A stretch of 29,884 nt of DNA from a virus, in the IMG/VR virus record IMGVR_UViG_3300042554_000875, positions 1-29,884 of that record. The stretch is one strand, 5' to 3'. Made by a program: the position numbers and the translations under genes. Of this stretch, positions 10,054 to 17,114 are shown piece by piece. Every line of letters starts with the position of its first letter. Positions within the stretch are counted from its first letter, which is position 1. A model generated the notes under the pieces. That model was not told the DNA's origin. It was given only the letters and a program-made list of their open reading frames with translations, and searched no databases.

Positions 10054-11220
10054 ATGGCTTACATTATTAACAAAACAAATGGTGATCCGCTTATCACAGT
10101 AGATGATGGTACTGCGGATGTAACCACAACCACATTGGCCTTGATTGGTCGTAATTTTCCTGGCTATGGCGAGTACATAAATGAAAACTTTGTCAAGCTG
10201 CTGGAAAACTTTTCTAGAAATACACAACCAAACACAGCGCAAAGCCTAAAAGGGCAGCTCTGGTATGATACCAGCGTTAGTCCTGGTGTGCTTAAAGTTT
10301 ACAATGGTACTGCATACGTAGCAGCTGGTAGCAGCATTGAACTAGAGCAAACCAGTGCCAACATGCATTACATGACTGTGGTAGCCAGTGAAACCGGCGC
10401 ACCTGCACTTAAGACTACCAAAGACAAAGGTCTAACTATACAACCCAGCACTGGTAACATTGGTATTAATACCACACAGGTTCCTGTAAGTAAGTTAGTA
10501 ATAAATGCAGACAGCAATCGTAGTCGTGCACTACCTGCGCTAGCATATCCTGGCACAGTGGCTCAGATATATGGTGCTGACAGCCAATATTGTATTGTTG
10601 CCATTGATGCCTTTAGTGGTACAGATGGTGTTCCTACAGGGGGGTTTTGGTTTAGAAAAGCACGTGGCACCAGTGCAGCACCTGCCACAGTACAGCAATA
10701 TGATTTTCTAGGTGGTATGGCTGCTGGTGGATACGGATCGACAGCTTATTCACCGAATCCTCGAGCAGCAGTATGGTTCCAAACTAGTCAGGTATGGACT
10801 GATGCTAATCACGGAACTAGAATCGCATTTTACAATACTCCAAACAATAGCACCACTTGGCGCGAGTCCTTGGCCATTGAAGCCAATGGCGACATCAAAG
10901 CCAATTACGGCGATGTAATCGCCTATGCTGCATCCGACGAAAGAATGAAATCTAACATTGAAAAGATTCCTAGTGCTCTAAGCAAGGTGTTATCATTAGA
11001 TGGTGTGACCTTTAACTGGCGCGAAAACATCAACGGCAAAGACAGTACGCAGCGCGAACCTGGCGTTATTGCACAACAAGTACAGCAGGTATTGCCAGAA
11101 GCTGTTAAACAGCGTGATGATGGTAATCTAGCAGTACGCTATGAAAAACTAATTCCCTTGTTGATTGAAGCTATCAAGGATCTACAAGCCGAAGTAGCTG
11201 ATCTAAAGAAATTTGCCTAA
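10054..11220 (+). CDS. Tail fibre/spike protein with C-terminal S74 intramolecular chaperone domain
   Basis: The protein has 388 residues. The N-terminal ~90 residues (MAYIINKTNGDPLI, then LWYDTS and LKVYNGTAY) follow the pattern of the fibre N-terminal domain in T4-like aquatic phages, which attaches the fibre to the virion. The middle is a beta-rich shaft. The C-terminus (about 294-388) is a peptidase S74 domain. SDERMK contains the Ser294/Lys299 dyad that, in this family, cuts the chaperone off after trimer folding. It is followed by the conserved GVIAQQVQQVLPEAV and a terminal coiled coil (LIPLLIEAIKDLQAEVADLKK). The mature fibre would therefore end near residue 293. A GGAG ribosome site lies about 11 nt upstream. 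It is probably a receptor-binding fibre, with the ligand unknown. Confidence 0.9.
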   Translation: MAYIINKTNGDPLITVDDGTADVTTTTLALIGRNFPGYGEYINENFVKLLENFSRNTQPNTAQSLKGQLWYDTSVSPGVLKVYNGTAYVAAGSSIELEQTSANMHYMTVVASETGAPALKTTKDKGLTIQPSTGNIGINTTQVPVSKLVINADSNRSRALPALAYPGTVAQIYGADSQYCIVAIDAFSGTDGVPTGGFWFRKARGTSAAPATVQQYDFLGGMAAGGYGSTAYSPNPRAAVWFQTSQVWTDANHGTRIAFYNTPNNSTTWRESLAIEANGDIKANYGDVIAYAASDERMKSNIEKIPSALSKVLSLDGVTFNWRENINGKDSTQREPGVIAQQVQQVLPEAVKQRDDGNLAVRYEKLIPLLIEAIKDLQAEVADLKKFA

Positions 11221-11232
11221 TAGGAATCTGCT

Positions 11233-12414
11233 GTGACACTACCTGTATGGTCTAATACAACACCTTTGTCGCTGGGTAATATACAAGCTGAATTTGGCGG
11301 CACCGGTAACATCGGTCTCAGTGAATATTATGCAGGTGGCTTATATGTTACTGCTGGTACCACTGGTAGTTATCAAGGTGTTACTACACCTATACCAAGT
11401 TCTGGAAACATAGCCATTGGTAACTTTTATGGTGCTAGTGCCAGTGGCGGTGGCGGTGGCGGGACTACTTCAACAACAACAACCACAGCAGGGCCCGGAA
11501 CTACCAGTACTACCACTACCACTACAACCACAGCAGCAGTACCATTAGAGCTGATATTCCAAACCACAGGAACGTCTCGATTCACTCCTGGCAGTTATCT
11601 AAAAACCAATCTTAGCACTGGTGCACTAGCAGTAGGTAGTTACGGTGGTGGCGCAGGTCCTTATTGGGTAGCAGATCAAAGTCAAAGTTATAATGGTGTA
11701 TATAGAACCAGTATTCTAAGCCCAGGTGCAGGATTCGACGGACCAGCTACTTATGCTGATCCAGCTGGTGCACTAGACGGCATTAATCATTATTTTGAAG
11801 AAAATCAAAGCACACGAATTACCGCTGCACCGTACCCGGGTGGTGCTAAAAAGGTTAAAAGCATTGTTATCACAGGAACCACTGATCCCGAGACCAGCAC
11901 AACTACCAATGGGTACATACTAGAAAACTGGGGCCACGCCGCAGGTGGAGACACAGCTTATTCAGTGGATCAGAGATTTACTACAACCAATAATGTAAAT
12001 TGTAGAATTGCAGGAACTCCATACGTGTTCTTAGGTATCCACTACGGTAATAATACTACTCAGGTTGCTATTGGAACCAAGTTGGGCGAAGTTGGATTAA
12101 ACACCGATCTAGCAATCAAGATAAGACTATATGATCCTGTTAATAATACATTATTAGCCACTCACAATACTTGGATTCCTGCACCTAATGCACCGGGATT
12201 TGGTTTTGCAAGTTCAGGTGGCGTTGTTAATGCTGATACTGCAAATGTATGTTGGCAAGTAACCAGCGCAGGTAGCCCAAGCGATTGGACCAGAACCAAC
12301 TTTGTAGATGTAGGCGATCCGGGTAATAATACCGGTGCCGGTGATTGGGGAGTATTTAAGAGTAGAACTCAATCAGGACTGCCAACTAAATTGGTTATTA
12401 CCTTAGGTCATTGA
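11233..12414 (+). CDS. Adhesin-like virion protein with poly-Gly/poly-Thr linker
   Basis: Translation probably starts at GTG 11233, 7 nt after AGGA (11222-11225), and gives 393 residues. The N-terminal ~70 residues (LPVWSNTTPLSLGNIQAEFGG, then GLSEYY) match a short module common in phage fibre tips and tail-associated proteins, where it appears to anchor the chain. A Gly6 run and a Thr/Ser-rich stretch (about residues 73-105) form a low-complexity linker coded by imperfect ACN repeats. The C-terminal ~285 residues are probably a beta-rich binding head, which I do not recognise. The gene follows the S74 fibre by 12 nt and is probably co-transcribed. A receptor-binding or decorating role is inferred. 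Confidence 0.75.
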   Translation: MTLPVWSNTTPLSLGNIQAEFGGTGNIGLSEYYAGGLYVTAGTTGSYQGVTTPIPSSGNIAIGNFYGASASGGGGGGTTSTTTTTAGPGTTSTTTTTTTTAAVPLELIFQTTGTSRFTPGSYLKTNLSTGALAVGSYGGGAGPYWVADQSQSYNGVYRTSILSPGAGFDGPATYADPAGALDGINHYFEENQSTRITAAPYPGGAKKVKSIVITGTTDPETSTTTNGYILENWGHAAGGDTAYSVDQRFTTTNNVNCRIAGTPYVFLGIHYGNNTTQVAIGTKLGEVGLNTDLAIKIRLYDPVNNTLLATHNTWIPAPNAPGFGFASSGGVVNADTANVCWQVTSAGSPSDWTRTNFVDVGDPGNNTGAGDWGVFKSRTQSGLPTKLVITLGH

Positions 12415-12435
12415 TGACCTACCACAGGTTACGCA

Positions 12436-14427
12436 ATGCCTAAATCATTTTTAGTTGAGCTTAGAACAGGTGGCATAGACGGTCCAGTACGTGCTACTAG
12501 TAATATCATCACCATAGACGGAACCACTGGCAATATTACAAGTACCGATTTCGCTGATCGCACTTTGTCTGGCATAGTAACCAGCAACGAAAACAGCATT
12601 GGGCGTTTTGCTAAAACCATGACGGTAACTGCTGCACCCGCACCAGTTACCCCGGGCTCAGCAAATTATACACTGTCAGCTGTGGTAACCAGCACAGGAA
12701 GCACTAGTACAGTTACCGAAGGTGACACAGTTACTTTTAATTTAACTGTGGCTAATATTGCTGTAGGTAGCCAAATACCATTTACTGTAACTGGGGTAAG
12801 TGCTGACGATGTAATAGGTCCGGATCTTAACAATCTCCGAGGTTATTTTACAGTACAGTCTAACTTAACAGCCAGCTACAGCATATATGTTGTAGACGAT
12901 TATGTAACTGAACCAATGGCAGAAACACTGACATTGACCATTGATGGAACTAGTGTGTCTAGTTCCGTTAATATTGTTGATAGTTCTCAAACCATGTCGG
13001 GTACAGCCTGGATTGCTGGCCCAGAAAGTTCAGGTACGCTGTCTGGAACTCCTGTAATCCCCAGAGCAGCCGCTTGGGTAATGTTTAGAATGATTGGCGC
13101 CGGTGGAGCCGGCGGTGGAGGTGACGAAGAATCGCAACCCGGCGGAGTAGGCGGTGGAGGTGCAGCCATACGTGGCATAGTGAGATTACCTAGAACCGCT
13201 AACACCAAGGTATTAGTAGGTGGTGTGGGTGCTGGTGCTGTAGGAGTACCAAGTTGGGTACCAATAAGCCAATTTGGCGCAGCAGCTGGTGGTCGTGGCC
13301 ACAGCTTTGGACAAAATAGTTTTGATGGCGCAGGAGGTGCTGGTGGCGCAGTTGGACCAAGTGGTCGTAGTGGCCCTGGTGGCGGTGGTGGTGGGTCAAC
13401 TTCATTGGGATTTTATTTAACTAACGTACTGCCACAAACAGTGGTAGGTATAGCAGCAGCTCCCGGAGGTGGTGGTGGAGGTGGTGCCAGTCTTTTTAGA
13501 GCAGGTGGTAATGCCACCGTAGCTACTAACACAGCCAGTGTAGATTCCATGCCAGACCCTCGTGGTCGTGCAGGTAATTCTGTCAGCGGCGATGGTGGCG
13601 GTGGTGGAGGGGGCGGTGGTGGTTTTGGCATCGGTGGCAGTGGAGGGTTAGATCGAATGACGCCTAGCACCGGAGGTAGCATTGGTAACTTGGTGAAAAA
13701 TACCACATTTGCACTAGACAACACCGACTGGCACTATTACGAAGCCACAGTTCCCGCTAGTAGCTTTGTGCTTGGTGTGCCCGATAATGTAGCATCTAAT
13801 AATCGTGGATACTTTGGTTACGGTGGTATTGGTGCTGTAGGTAAAGCTGGTCCTAGTGGCAGCGGTACACAAGGCGCACTTAGCGTTTATTGGACCACTG
13901 CTTCAGAACCACCTAGTAACTGGAATCTAGTGCCGGGTTTTCGAGAGCCTGCTGATGCTGTGTCTATATCAAACAGAACCATGTGGGCATATACCAATTT
14001 AAGTATATCATTCTATCGTAGTGGACAACTAGCTGTACCTGGCGCTACTCCCTGGAACGCAGGTTACGAACTAGCCACCGACGAATACGGCAACGAATAT
14101 TGGGCAGGAGTACCTACATATTGGACAGTAACACCTACTCAATTCATTGGCAATCTATATCAAATACGTGCTACACTAGTAAGCAGCAGTCCCAATGGCA
14201 GCGTAGTAACCGGCAATTCGCCACTGAGTACTTGGATAAACATGGATGCAAGTACACCAAGGACCTGGACTTTAACTGTGCCGCCTGCGGAGTTTGTTAC
14301 TCATACCGCAAATATATTAATTGAAATACGTGGCGTTAATACGCAAACTATTTTTGACAGTGCTACTTATAGTTTACGCACTGAATTCTTGTATCAAGCA
14401 CCTGATTTTGGTGGCGGTCAAGAATAA
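12436..14427 (+). CDS. Glycine-rich adhesin-like protein with Calx-beta-like domain
   Basis: The protein has 663 residues. The N-terminus MPKSFLVELRTGGIDGPVRA is followed by a Calx-beta-like segment at about 72-185 (VTEGDTVTFNLTV, then EPMAETLTLTIDG). Residues about 221-412 are extremely glycine-rich, with runs such as GAGGAGGGG and GGGGGGGGGGFG spaced by hydrophobic strands. This is like the polyglycine-II sandwich of phage adhesins such as S16 gp38. The C-terminal ~250 residues are aromatic-rich and probably beta-structured. It is the last gene of the rightward block and stops 1 nt before the convergent leftward gene. It is probably a host-recognition adhesin. The fold comparison is by composition only. 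Confidence 0.75.
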   Translation: MPKSFLVELRTGGIDGPVRATSNIITIDGTTGNITSTDFADRTLSGIVTSNENSIGRFAKTMTVTAAPAPVTPGSANYTLSAVVTSTGSTSTVTEGDTVTFNLTVANIAVGSQIPFTVTGVSADDVIGPDLNNLRGYFTVQSNLTASYSIYVVDDYVTEPMAETLTLTIDGTSVSSSVNIVDSSQTMSGTAWIAGPESSGTLSGTPVIPRAAAWVMFRMIGAGGAGGGGDEESQPGGVGGGGAAIRGIVRLPRTANTKVLVGGVGAGAVGVPSWVPISQFGAAAGGRGHSFGQNSFDGAGGAGGAVGPSGRSGPGGGGGGSTSLGFYLTNVLPQTVVGIAAAPGGGGGGGASLFRAGGNATVATNTASVDSMPDPRGRAGNSVSGDGGGGGGGGGGFGIGGSGGLDRMTPSTGGSIGNLVKNTTFALDNTDWHYYEATVPASSFVLGVPDNVASNNRGYFGYGGIGAVGKAGPSGSGTQGALSVYWTTASEPPSNWNLVPGFREPADAVSISNRTMWAYTNLSISFYRSGQLAVPGATPWNAGYELATDEYGNEYWAGVPTYWTVTPTQFIGNLYQIRATLVSSSPNGSVVTGNSPLSTWINMDASTPRTWTLTVPPAEFVTHTANILIEIRGVNTQTIFDSATYSLRTEFLYQAPDFGGGQE

Positions 14428-14428
14428 T

Positions 14429-14677
14429 CTATTTGTATTTTAGCAGAAAGTAAGTGATATTCTGCTCGGTTAACCGAGCAGAAATCTTGTACTTATACCC
14501 ATAGTACATTTGATCTATGACTCTTTGGTAGACGGGTGTTTCCAGTGAGTGTTCAATAACCCACTGACCTTTTTCACTTTGTTGAAATTGCCATAATGGT
14601 TCGGCGGCATAGATATCAGGATCATCTACATCGCCCATGGTGAATTCATGGACGACTTGCCACCGTCCTTTATCCAA
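14429..14677 (-). CDS. Conserved small phage protein (HEFTMGDVDDPDIYAAEPLW type)
   Basis: The conserved core HEFTMGDVDDPDIYAAEPLWQ and WVIEHS match a short protein of unknown function found in T4-like aquatic phages. The start is uncertain. The core begins around WQVVHEF, just after the thyX stop. TTG at 14677 overlaps thyX by 8 nt and keeps the whole core. ATG at 14638 would cut it, and the ATG at 14761 would overlap thyX by 92 nt. I chose TTG 14677 (82 residues). The C-terminus holds a perfect 24-bp palindrome. It is probably the last gene of a thyX operon. Confidence 0.6.
   Translation of the reverse strand: MDKGRWQVVHEFTMGDVDDPDIYAAEPLWQFQQSEKGQWVIEHSLETPVYQRVIDQMYYGYKYKISARLTEQNITYFLLKYK
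14460..14483. terminator. Perfect 24-bp palindrome at the convergent gene junction
   Basis: The arms TTCTGCTCGG and CCGAGCAGAA flank TTAA, giving a 10-bp stem in RNA from either strand. It lies 33 nt beyond the stop of the last rightward gene and inside the 3' end of the last leftward gene. No clear U-run follows on either strand, so action as a bidirectional terminator or 3'-end stabiliser is inferred from position. Confidence 0.45.
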
Positions 14678-15347
14678 CGAATTCACTGGACATGGGGAAA
14701 ATTTGGGCAATAGCGGCCGCACAGGCTCTAGCCACTTCGACATGCTCTTGCTGAGTGCCATGAGCGCTCCTTAGTTCGATATAGTGAATCCATGAACGCA
14801 AGGTACCGTTCATGTACAAGCGACTTTCTATAAGCCCTTCGGGTAACACAGCTCGAGCTTGCTCTTTAGCAATACCATTACGTATAGCCCACTCATAGGC
14901 ATTCTTGGCTGCATCAATAACCTGTTGTTGTTTGATCTGCCAATGATTGGCCAAAACAGGATCATCAACAGCAATGCTATTTTGTCTATTGGTAGTATCT
15001 TGTAACCTAGATTCACGATAGACAAAATTGAGATCCTTTGTAGGATCGGCATATCGTTGACTAAATTCTTGAAAACTAAAACTACGATGTCTAAGTATTT
15101 GCCTGGCAATATCTCTGGTGGTAGTGATTTCCATGCAAGCTGAAACCATTTCCAATGGTGACCAATGCTGATGTTTAATTAAATATCTAATCAAGCGTTC
15201 ACTGGTTTCGGTATTGAGTTGATTGCTAGGATTGCTAACACGAGCGCAATAAGCAACAAGGTCTTGAAGATCAGGTACGAGGTTCCGGTCATAATCCTCC
15301 AGCATGTCCTTGGCGGCCTGGCTATAACTAATTAATCTAACTTTCAT
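14670..15347 (-). CDS. thyX: FAD-dependent thymidylate synthase ThyX
   Basis: The protein has 225 residues and makes dTMP from dUMP using methylene-tetrahydrofolate, FAD and NADPH. The ThyX signature RHRxxSxxxxSxR is intact at 86-98 (RHRSFSFQEFSQR). HWSPLEM (61-67), MNGTLRSWIHYIELR and the terminal QQEHVEVA segment also fit the family, and the length is typical. It overlaps the preceding gene by ATGA, so translation is probably coupled. T4 itself uses the unrelated td enzyme, whereas many aquatic phages carry thyX. The role is phage nucleotide supply. Confidence 0.95.
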   Translation of the reverse strand: MKVRLISYSQAAKDMLEDYDRNLVPDLQDLVAYCARVSNPSNQLNTETSERLIRYLIKHQHWSPLEMVSACMEITTTRDIARQILRHRSFSFQEFSQRYADPTKDLNFVYRESRLQDTTNRQNSIAVDDPVLANHWQIKQQQVIDAAKNAYEWAIRNGIAKEQARAVLPEGLIESRLYMNGTLRSWIHYIELRSAHGTQQEHVEVARACAAAIAQIFPMSSEFVG

Positions 15348-15688
15348 AGGTCTTTTAAAATTTGATCAGTTATTGGTTGAACAGTATCTGCTACTTTGTC
15401 TATGCTTACGAAAAAGTCTATATCAACAATTATACTATCAAGTGCTTGTAAACGTCTATCTAATAATTCTTCGATATAGTCGGGATCTGTGCCTTCGTCT
15501 AGTAGTTCTTTGATGTTGATATTGACCTTGGTACCATCTATTAGATTAACGTTTAGTGCCAATAAAAGTGGAATAGGAATCTCTTCTTTGTCAATATCTT
15601 TGAGAATACTTTTCCACTTTTCCTTAGGTGATATGTTTATCTTTTTAGGCTTTGACTTTCGCCCTGACCTTTTTTGCGGGTTTGTCAT
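15344..15688 (-). CDS. Conserved phage protein of unknown function, 114 aa
   Basis: It has a very basic N-terminus (about residues 1-25, many K and R), then a mixed alpha/beta stretch with LLLALNVNLIDGTKVNINIKEL. The acidic helical C-terminal half includes DYIEELLDRRLQALDSIIVDIDFF. No catalytic motif, signal peptide or membrane segment is visible. It overlaps the gene before it by 44 nt and thyX after it by 4 nt (ATGA), which fixes it in the same operon. Similar small proteins occur near thyX in T4-like aquatic phages, but I cannot give a function. The basic tail could contact nucleic acid; this is a guess. Confidence 0.7.
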   Translation of the reverse strand: MTNPQKRSGRKSKPKKINISPKEKWKSILKDIDKEEIPIPLLLALNVNLIDGTKVNINIKELLDEGTDPDYIEELLDRRLQALDSIIVDIDFFVSIDKVADTVQPITDQILKDL

Positions 15689-16286
15689 TTGTGTTTACCG
15701 GATCCAATTTGTTGGCTTCTTCTACCAATAGTTCAGCCTCGCGCAATAACCTGGCAGCATCTGCCTTCATTGATTCCGCTTGTTGACGACGTTGGCGTGC
15801 TAGAGTAACGTCATCAAGTACACTATCTGCACTGGGCATAGCAGCAGGCTCGCCTAGCTCACGGCCAGTGGTTTTAGTGTTACGTTTCTTTTTACTTTGT
15901 TCAGCATCTAGTTCAGCTAAACGTTTGACAGCATCCTTTCCTTGCGTCATTTGATCCAGTAACAGATTCAGCTCGTCTAATTTCACTGAGCTAACAGTGT
16001 TAGGTGTAATTACCACCTGCTCAGTTTGAACCTTTTTGATCATGCCATTGCGATGCAGTGCTTCTAAACAGTTTTGACCATCAGGTAAAATTGTTCTAAA
16101 TAACACATCACTGAAACTTTCAGCTTGTTGTCCTGAGGCACTTTCTAGTACCTTCATGATTTCATCGTGGTACATTCTCGGTAGTAGATCACTGTAAATC
16201 ACTAGACACATATGATCTTCATTGGGTACTTTTCTATACAATAAAACTATTTTCTTGCCGTTGTGTTTACCTACGTGTTTAAGCAT
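15645..16286 (-). CDS. Conserved phage protein with coiled-coil C-terminus, 213 aa
   Basis: The N-terminal ~110 residues form a compact domain (MLKHVGKHNGKKIVLLYRKV, then EDHMCLVIYSDLLP and DEIMKVLESASGQ) that I recognise as a recurrent but uncharacterised domain of T4-like aquatic phages. Residues about 120-200 are rich in K, E, A, Q and R with heptad spacing and probably form a coiled coil (ARQRRQQAESMKADAARLLREAE). The C-terminus is a basic tail (KPAKKVRAKVKA). It starts 2 nt after the preceding gene. Function is unknown. The coiled coil suggests oligomerisation or binding to a partner. Confidence 0.75.
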   Translation of the reverse strand: MLKHVGKHNGKKIVLLYRKVPNEDHMCLVIYSDLLPRMYHDEIMKVLESASGQQAESFSDVLFRTILPDGQNCLEALHRNGMIKKVQTEQVVITPNTVSSVKLDELNLLLDQMTQGKDAVKRLAELDAEQSKKKRNTKTTGRELGEPAAMPSADSVLDDVTLARQRRQQAESMKADAARLLREAELLVEEANKLDPVNTNDKPAKKVRAKVKA

Positions 16287-16288
16287 GA

Positions 16289-16510
16289 TTATTCCTTATC
16301 TGTGGTCATAGCGCCATCTTGACCACTGTTTGGGTTAACACCAGCGGCGCTGAGAAAAGACATCATACGATCATACAAGATACCCACGGTGCTGAGTTCT
16401 TCAGGCTTCCAGGTACTGCGTTCAGTGGCAACTTGTATGACCTGTACCATGGCAGCGATATCTTGCAGTGTAAGATTGGGTTTTTTGTCTTCTGATTGCT
16501 CTTCGGACAT
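16289..16510 (-). CDS. Conserved small phage protein, 73 aa
   Basis: An acidic, mostly helical protein with a core LTLQDIAAMVQVIQVATERSTWKPEELSTVG, then YDRMMSFLSAAG. It resembles a small protein repeatedly found in aquatic T4-like phages; function is unknown. The ribosome site GGAG (16518-16521) lies 7 nt before the ATG. It sits in the 3' arm of a strong hairpin that also contains a late-promoter-like box, so translation may depend on which promoter made the transcript. Confidence 0.75.
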   Translation of the reverse strand: MSEEQSEDKKPNLTLQDIAAMVQVIQVATERSTWKPEELSTVGILYDRMMSFLSAAGVNPNSGQDGAMTTDKE

Positions 16511-16514
16511 AGTT

Positions 16515-16553
16515 GATCTCCAGTTAAATATAAACTTATTTAAGCTGGAGATC
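16515..16553 (-). promoter_or_regulatory. RBS-sequestering hairpin with embedded late-promoter-like box
   Basis: The arms GATCTCCAG and CTGGAGATC (9 bp), then a one-base bulge and 7 further pairs (TTAAATA with TATTTAA), enclose a 6-nt loop. In leftward RNA the 3' arm contains the GGAG ribosome site of the 73-residue gene. The 5' half holds CTTAAATA (16537-16544), a partial match to the T4 late promoter TATAAATA. A transcript starting about 6 nt past this box would lack the 5' arm and leave GGAG free. T4 genes e and soc are controlled in this way. Whether the box is a promoter is inferred. Confidence 0.5.
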
Positions 16554-16570
16554 GTGGTAGATAAAATTTA

Positions 16571-16846
16571 TCAAAATACCAGACTGCTCTGATTGAGCTC
16601 TGGTAATACCATGGCAAAATAGCTGGCTTCGCTGTGTATTTCAAAAGCAGCACGTTTACAAATTGTTTGTCGTCCTTGCTTGATAAGCAAGGCATCACCA
16701 AGGTAATATCTGCCATGTAGATGCTCATAGATCCAATCACTGATGCGTTTAGCTTGTACTTTGCAGTCAAAGTCCACCGCGAAAAAGTGCGGTGGACAGT
16801 GTTCTACAATACGAAGATCAAACAGGTTGAGAGGATTTATTTGCAT
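16571..16846 (-). CDS. Conserved phage protein of unknown function, about 91 aa
   Basis: The frame reads MQINPLNLFDLRIVEHCPPH, then ISDWIYEHLHGRYYLGDAL and AAFEIHSEASYFAMVLPEL. This pattern looks like a conserved unknown protein of T4-like aquatic phages. Four starts are possible (TTG 16864, ATG 16858, GTG 16852, ATG 16846) and none has a clear Shine-Dalgarno sequence. I chose ATG 16846, which keeps the conserved part; ATG 16858 is almost as likely. All overlap the preceding gene. A strong 9-bp hairpin (16772-16797) lies within the early coding region. No function can be assigned. Confidence 0.65.
   Translation of the reverse strand: MQINPLNLFDLRIVEHCPPHFFAVDFDCKVQAKRISDWIYEHLHGRYYLGDALLIKQGRQTICKRAAFEIHSEASYFAMVLPELNQSSLVF
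16772..16797 (-). repeat. Intragenic 9-bp GC-rich hairpin
   Basis: The arms GTCCACCGC and GCGGTGGAC flank an 8-nt spacer. It lies 21 nt beyond the stop of the preceding 98-residue gene and inside the start of the next one. On the leftward transcript it is followed by TTTGACTG, which is too weak a U-run for a clear terminator. It may act as an attenuator or an mRNA-processing or stability element. Confidence 0.4.
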
Positions 16847-17114
16847 GAGCACGATCATCTTCAATGATGATGTTGGGACGGTCTAGATCCTCTTGTGATA
16901 CTTCAGGCATGGTCAAACGGTCTTCAAGGCACACTTGCGCCGCATCAACAAATGTCTGCATCAAATGCGTCTGTTTAGTGATGTCGGCAATTTCAGCTGA
17001 ACGTGCTAGATCATCTAACGCCTGTTCGCACTTGAACAGACGCTTTTGCAAGTCTAGGATAAGTTCACGAGCCTCTTTAATCTTCTTAACTGACTTGGGA
17101 TTAATAATTTCCAT
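16818..17114 (-). CDS. Small helical phage protein downstream of the VWA gene, 98 aa
   Basis: The protein is almost entirely predicted helix with heptad-like spacing (KKIKEARELILDLQKRLFKCEQALDDLARSAEI) and ends in an acidic-to-polar tail. No enzyme motif is visible. The ATG overlaps the stop of the VWA gene as TAATG, so it is translationally coupled to the MoxR-partner gene and may be an accessory subunit of that unit. This association rests only on gene order. It overlaps the next gene by about 29 nt. Confidence 0.7.
   Translation of the reverse strand: MEIINPKSVKKIKEARELILDLQKRLFKCEQALDDLARSAEIADITKQTHLMQTFVDAAQVCLEDRLTMPEVSQEDLDRPNIIIEDDRAHANKSSQPV

Noticed and set aside
11465-11540. Threonine-codon repeats considered as a CRISPR or microsatellite array
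   Set aside because: There are no spacers or conserved repeat unit beyond mixed ACN codons. The region is in frame and encodes a linker.
12987-13724. Long proline-rich or His-rich antisense frames opposite the polyglycine gene
   Set aside because: GGN-rich coding sequence automatically gives open Pro-rich frames on the other strand. No ribosome sites or family patterns support them.
14638-14761. Longer start for the gene ending at 14429 (ATG 14761, 110 residues)
   Set aside because: It would overlap thyX by 92 nt in a region whose residues look like a shadow of thyX, and the conserved core begins only after the thyX stop.
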